Assembly (NCBI GenBank): GCA_002689465.1
Contig: NZGJ01000011.1
Coordinates: 59,414-95,965, forward strand
Reading direction: 5' to 3'
Length of the DNA: 36,552 nucleotides
Source: Rhodospirillaceae bacterium
GTDB lineage: Bacteria > Pseudomonadota > Alphaproteobacteria > MPNO01 > UBA830
The notes under the pieces are model-generated. The model ran no database searches, had not been told where the DNA came from, and was given only the letters and a program-made list of their open reading frames with translations. Position numbers and translations under genes: made by a program. Shown one piece after another: positions 34,147-36,552 of this stretch (position 1 is the stretch's first letter; every line of letters starts with the position of its first letter).

Positions 34147-34689
34147 ATGAGCTATATGTTGCCGGATTTTTGCGCCGAAATTCATCAGATTCTAATGGCG
34201 GGGAATGACTCCGCCGGGCGAGAGAAGGTGCGCGCAAAGATGGAAAAACTGCTCGCTAATGAGAAGTTTATTGCACAGTTCTGCGGTCCGGAAAAAAAAC
34301 CTGGCGTGTACACGCTGAACGAAGACCCGACGACTGGAGCGGTTGTTCTCTCCCACGTGATGGGTGAAGGTCATGCCTCGCCGCCGCATGACCACGGGGT
34401 GTCATGGGCGATTTACGGACAGGCTACTGATCATACGGTGATGACCGATTGGGCCCGCGTCGATGACGGATCTGATGATCAAAACATTGAGATTAGAGAG
34501 ACCCGAAAATATCGGCTCAACGCCGGCCAGGTTGGTCTTTTTGACGTTGGCCAGATTCATTCCATCGAGTACCCCGATAACGCACGTTTTGTCCGGGTCA
34601 CCGGGGTGGATCTTAATGGTATCGACCGCAAAGCCTATAATCTGAAGCACAAAACGGTGAAGACGATCCGCGCTGAGAGCGCTGCCTAA
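34147..34689 (+). CDS. Cupin protein, cysteine dioxygenase-like
   Basis: About 180 residues. SPPHDHGVSWAIYGQATDH is a cupin motif 1 with the HDH iron ligands, GQVGLFDVGQIHSIEYPD is motif 2 with the third histidine, and the flanking strands fit the double-stranded beta-helix of the cysteine dioxygenase/thiol dioxygenase group. The short helical lead (residues 1-60) is also usual for that group. Such enzymes add oxygen to thiols such as cysteine or 3-mercaptopropionate, or in other cases act on unrelated small molecules. The product is uncertain. It shares a divergent promoter region with the MFS permease, which might transport its substrate (inference). Confidence 0.68.
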   Translation: MSYMLPDFCAEIHQILMAGNDSAGREKVRAKMEKLLANEKFIAQFCGPEKKPGVYTLNEDPTTGAVVLSHVMGEGHASPPHDHGVSWAIYGQATDHTVMTDWARVDDGSDDQNIEIRETRKYRLNAGQVGLFDVGQIHSIEYPDNARFVRVTGVDLNGIDRKAYNLKHKTVKTIRAESAA

Positions 34690-34708
34690 GACTAAGTCCG
34701 CGCGCCAA

Positions 34709-34840
34709 TTACTTCCCGACCAGCGCCCAGATATGGCGGGTCACGACTGACAGCATATGCAGGTTGACGTCCTTGGTCTGGCACACGTCAGCGAGCAGTA
34801 TCTTGCATCTCTCCGGGCACCGTGGGATGAAGGGTCCCAG
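34709..34840 (-). pseudogene. Possible 3' remnant of an unknown gene
   Basis: The 198-base gap after the cupin gene contains a 43-codon open frame on the - strand, bounded by stops at both ends (rc of 34709-34711 and 34841-34843). It ends in a regular-looking tail, LHMLSVVTRHIWALVGK, and has no convincing ATG start or ribosome site. It may be the end of a decayed gene. I cannot name the family and the frame could be chance. Confidence 0.2.
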
Positions 34841-34842
34841 TT

Positions 34843-34861
34843 AAACGCTGAGCGGCGTTTT
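34843..34861 (+). terminator. Weak stem-loop with T run (possible terminator)
   Basis: AAACGCT and GGCGTTT pair as a 7-base stem (one G-T pair) around a 4-base loop and are followed by one more T, then CCTC. It lies 27 bases before the next gene and could end transcription from the cupin gene. The T tract is short, so confidence is low. Confidence 0.25.
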
Positions 34862-34887
34862 CCTCAAACTCGCCCGGCCCTTTCCTT

Positions 34888-36234
34888 ATGAAGAAGTTTT
34901 CCCGGTTTTTTCGTTCAGAACCCCTGTTGTTAGTGCTTTGGGCGAATGAGCTTGTCCGGCTGGTGTGGTCGCCGCTGGAACTTCAGGAAGCTTCTGGCTG
35001 GTTGATGATCGTCTATGTCGTCATGTCGTTGACCCGCCTGCGCCGAGGTACCTTCATTCTTTGTGCACCGCTAGTGGTTTTGGCGGCGGTGCTGGCGATT
35101 TCGTTTGATGAGTGGCCCGCGGTCATGCGCGGGTTCCAGAATGGCGCTGTGTTCATGGCATTTTTCGGCACTATCGTCCTCCTCCGGGCTCTTGCCGATC
35201 AGCGAGCCGAAATATCGGAGGCTAGATTACTGTTTAACGGGATACGCCCCGAACAAACTAACGGTGCTTTTCTCGTGGGAGCGCATTTAATCGGTTCAGT
35301 CCTCGTAGTGGGTGTACTCGCCGTTCTTGCCCCCATAATAAAAGACGATGCTGATTATGCCGCGCGCCGCCGCGCCGCGGAAGTCAGCCAACGAGGGATG
35401 TGTCTGGCACCCCTCTGGTCGCCGTTCTGGGTCGCGGCCGCCTTCGCGGCGCAGCAGATTCCCGGGGTTCCCGCCTGGGAAATCATGTTGCTTGGCCTCG
35501 GCATGGCGGGGATCGGCCTGATACTTGCCCACGTCATGTTTGCGCGCGCGGTCGGCCTAGTTGATCTGTGGCACGCCGTTCGGGGGTTCGCGCCAATTGT
35601 TCCCTTAATTGCCGTTTGCGCTTGCATGATTGCGGGCCTGTCGAGCATTTTAGGCATGAGCACGTTGCAAGCGCTGATCGCGACCATTCCGCTGCTTTCC
35701 CTGGTGATGTTGCTGGCCACCCGAGGTGGTCAGATACGTGGTGCAAAGTCCCGAGCACTCGCCGTGGATACGTGGCGGGGAAGCAGTCGTGTCTGCGATG
35801 AGATCGTCGTGGTCACGATAGCTCTGACCCTAGGCCGGGTTCTTGAGGTGGCGGTCCAAGAGATAGGTGTCGGTGACATGGTCGGGGCGCTGTCATTACC
35901 GGGCTGGGGGGTGATTGCCTGCGTGATTAGTGGAATCACACTCGCGTCTCTTGCCGGAATCCATCAGGTAGTATCAATTATCGTAGTACTAGTGGTGTTC
36001 ATGCCGTTGCAGACGGGTATCAGTGATGTCGTGATGATGGAGGCTGCATTGATAGGCTGGGCATTTGCTTCAATGGTAGGCGTTGCTGCAGTATCGACAG
36101 CGACGGCTAGTGCCATGTTTGGGGTGCCACGCGTAAAGTTGATCTTCGGACCCAATCTGCTTTTTGTATGCACTTTTGGAGCGTTGTCAGTCGTCTTGCT
36201 GAGCCTCGTCAACAGCTTGATCTCTGACGTCTAA
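34888..36234 (+). CDS. Polytopic membrane protein, unidentified (ion-transporter-like architecture)
   Basis: A 448-residue protein with about 11-12 hydrophobic helices and few charged loops. Two blocks, one around RGMCLAPLWSPFWVAAAFA (about residues 168-186) and one around LASLAGIHQVVSIIVVLVVF (about 352-371), look like the paired re-entrant/helix elements of ion-transporter superfamily permeases, but I cannot name a family. The start MKKFSRFFRSEP is basic and positive-inside. No neighbour hints at its substrate: the cupin gene upstream is separated by 198 bases. A transporter is the most likely role. Confidence 0.6.
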   Translation: MKKFSRFFRSEPLLLVLWANELVRLVWSPLELQEASGWLMIVYVVMSLTRLRRGTFILCAPLVVLAAVLAISFDEWPAVMRGFQNGAVFMAFFGTIVLLRALADQRAEISEARLLFNGIRPEQTNGAFLVGAHLIGSVLVVGVLAVLAPIIKDDADYAARRRAAEVSQRGMCLAPLWSPFWVAAAFAAQQIPGVPAWEIMLLGLGMAGIGLILAHVMFARAVGLVDLWHAVRGFAPIVPLIAVCACMIAGLSSILGMSTLQALIATIPLLSLVMLLATRGGQIRGAKSRALAVDTWRGSSRVCDEIVVVTIALTLGRVLEVAVQEIGVGDMVGALSLPGWGVIACVISGITLASLAGIHQVVSIIVVLVVFMPLQTGISDVVMMEAALIGWAFASMVGVAAVSTATASAMFGVPRVKLIFGPNLLFVCTFGALSVVLLSLVNSLISDV

Positions 36235-36309
36235 CTTCCAAATGAAAGTACTTGTCTGTCTCGCTCTTTGGTTTTTGTATGACTGAGACATTCTTTGTAG
36301 GATAGGGCG

Positions 36310-36552
36310 ATGGGTCTCTTGCAAACTTGGGTTTCTAAAAACTTCAAGGTAAATGCGGCGGCTGATTTAATCAGTCCCGCCGGCATTCGCTGCGCGCTGG
36401 CCGTGGCAATTCTTTCTGTATTATTTGAAAAATTACCGCGACTTGAGGCTAATTTCTTTTTTGACCGGTACCACCTGCTTATCTCGACTGTTGGTATCGT
36501 AGTCTCTTGTGCACTTGTATTATCGGAAAAACAGAGTCGCCTTGGTTTATTT
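36310..36552 (+). CDS. Membrane protein, N-terminal part (runs off the window end)
   Basis: ATG 36310 opens a frame of 81 codons that is still open at the last base. A purine-rich AGGATAGGG stretch just upstream can serve as the ribosome site. The visible part starts MGLLQTWVSKNF and has two hydrophobic segments (about residues 27-40 and 56-70) separated by a polar stretch LEANFFFDRYH. Base composition is AT-richer than in the preceding genes. There is too little sequence to assign a family. Confidence 0.5.
   Translation, partial: MGLLQTWVSKNFKVNAAADLISPAGIRCALAVAILSVLFEKLPRLEANFFFDRYHLLISTVGIVVSCALVLSEKQSRLGLF

Noticed and set aside
1-36552. CRISPR arrays, tRNA/rRNA genes, insertion sequences, phage genes
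   Set aside because: I saw no regularly spaced direct repeats, no tRNA-like cloverleaf or rRNA sequence, and no transposase, integrase or phage structural motif in the translated frames.

Overview
The window is an envelope-glycan biosynthesis island from a Gram-negative bacterium, most likely an alphaproteobacterium. That placement is an inference from the moderately high GC, the gene families present and the purH neighbourhood; no rRNA, tRNA or other phylogenetic marker is present, so the genus is open. Almost everything up to about 31.1 kb is on the + strand, tightly packed and often with 4-nt stop/start overlaps. No stretch longer than 300 bases lacks a gene or gene remnant.

Layout. 1-6326: the tail of an FkbM methyltransferase, a PglK/MsbA-type ABC flippase, a TIM-barrel sugar isomerase, an SDR, a convergent SAM methyltransferase (- strand) and a GT-B-like surface-glycan protein. 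6485-10832: a radical SAM enzyme with its SPASM-like cysteine domain in front of the radical SAM motif, a methyltransferase, and two Gfo/Idh/MocA dehydrogenases. 11056-19402: an AT-richer FkbM methyltransferase, a KdsB-like cytidylyltransferase, an SGNH protein paired with an MBOAT O-acyltransferase, a GmhA-like SIS isomerase, a HAD phosphatase, a 2-hydroxyacid dehydrogenase and a heparinase II/III protein. 19399-23625: a lipid-linked-sugar module of GtrA, an overlooked 42-residue membrane peptide, a GT-C enzyme, a methyltransferase and a DPM-like GT2. 23739-29088: an ancient duplication of an O-antigen ligase plus an NAD-dependent epimerase/reductase. The first epimerase copy is frameshifted, and a decapitated Gfo/Idh pseudogene lies between the copies. 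29188-31110: a WbpM/CapD-type UDP-sugar 4,6-dehydratase. 31165 onward: purH, an MFS permease divergent from a cysteine-dioxygenase-like cupin, a polytopic membrane protein, and a partial membrane protein running off the end.

How it may work together (inference): the dehydratase and reductase could make a UDP-6-deoxy-HexNAc (QuiNAc-like) sugar. The SDR, Gfo/Idh, isomerase, SIS, HAD, cytidylyltransferase and 2-hydroxyacid dehydrogenase could make rarer, probably acidic, activated sugars. Methyltransferases and the MBOAT/SGNH pair would decorate the chain. The ABC protein would flip the lipid-linked chain and the WaaL-like ligases would transfer it. The GT2/GtrA/GT-C set would add side sugars outside the inner membrane.

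The most interesting points are the Kdo-pathway-like set lacking a synthase, the N-terminal-SPASM radical SAM enzyme, the chain of TGA/start overlaps around the small membrane peptide, and the duplicated and decaying ligase/epimerase segment.
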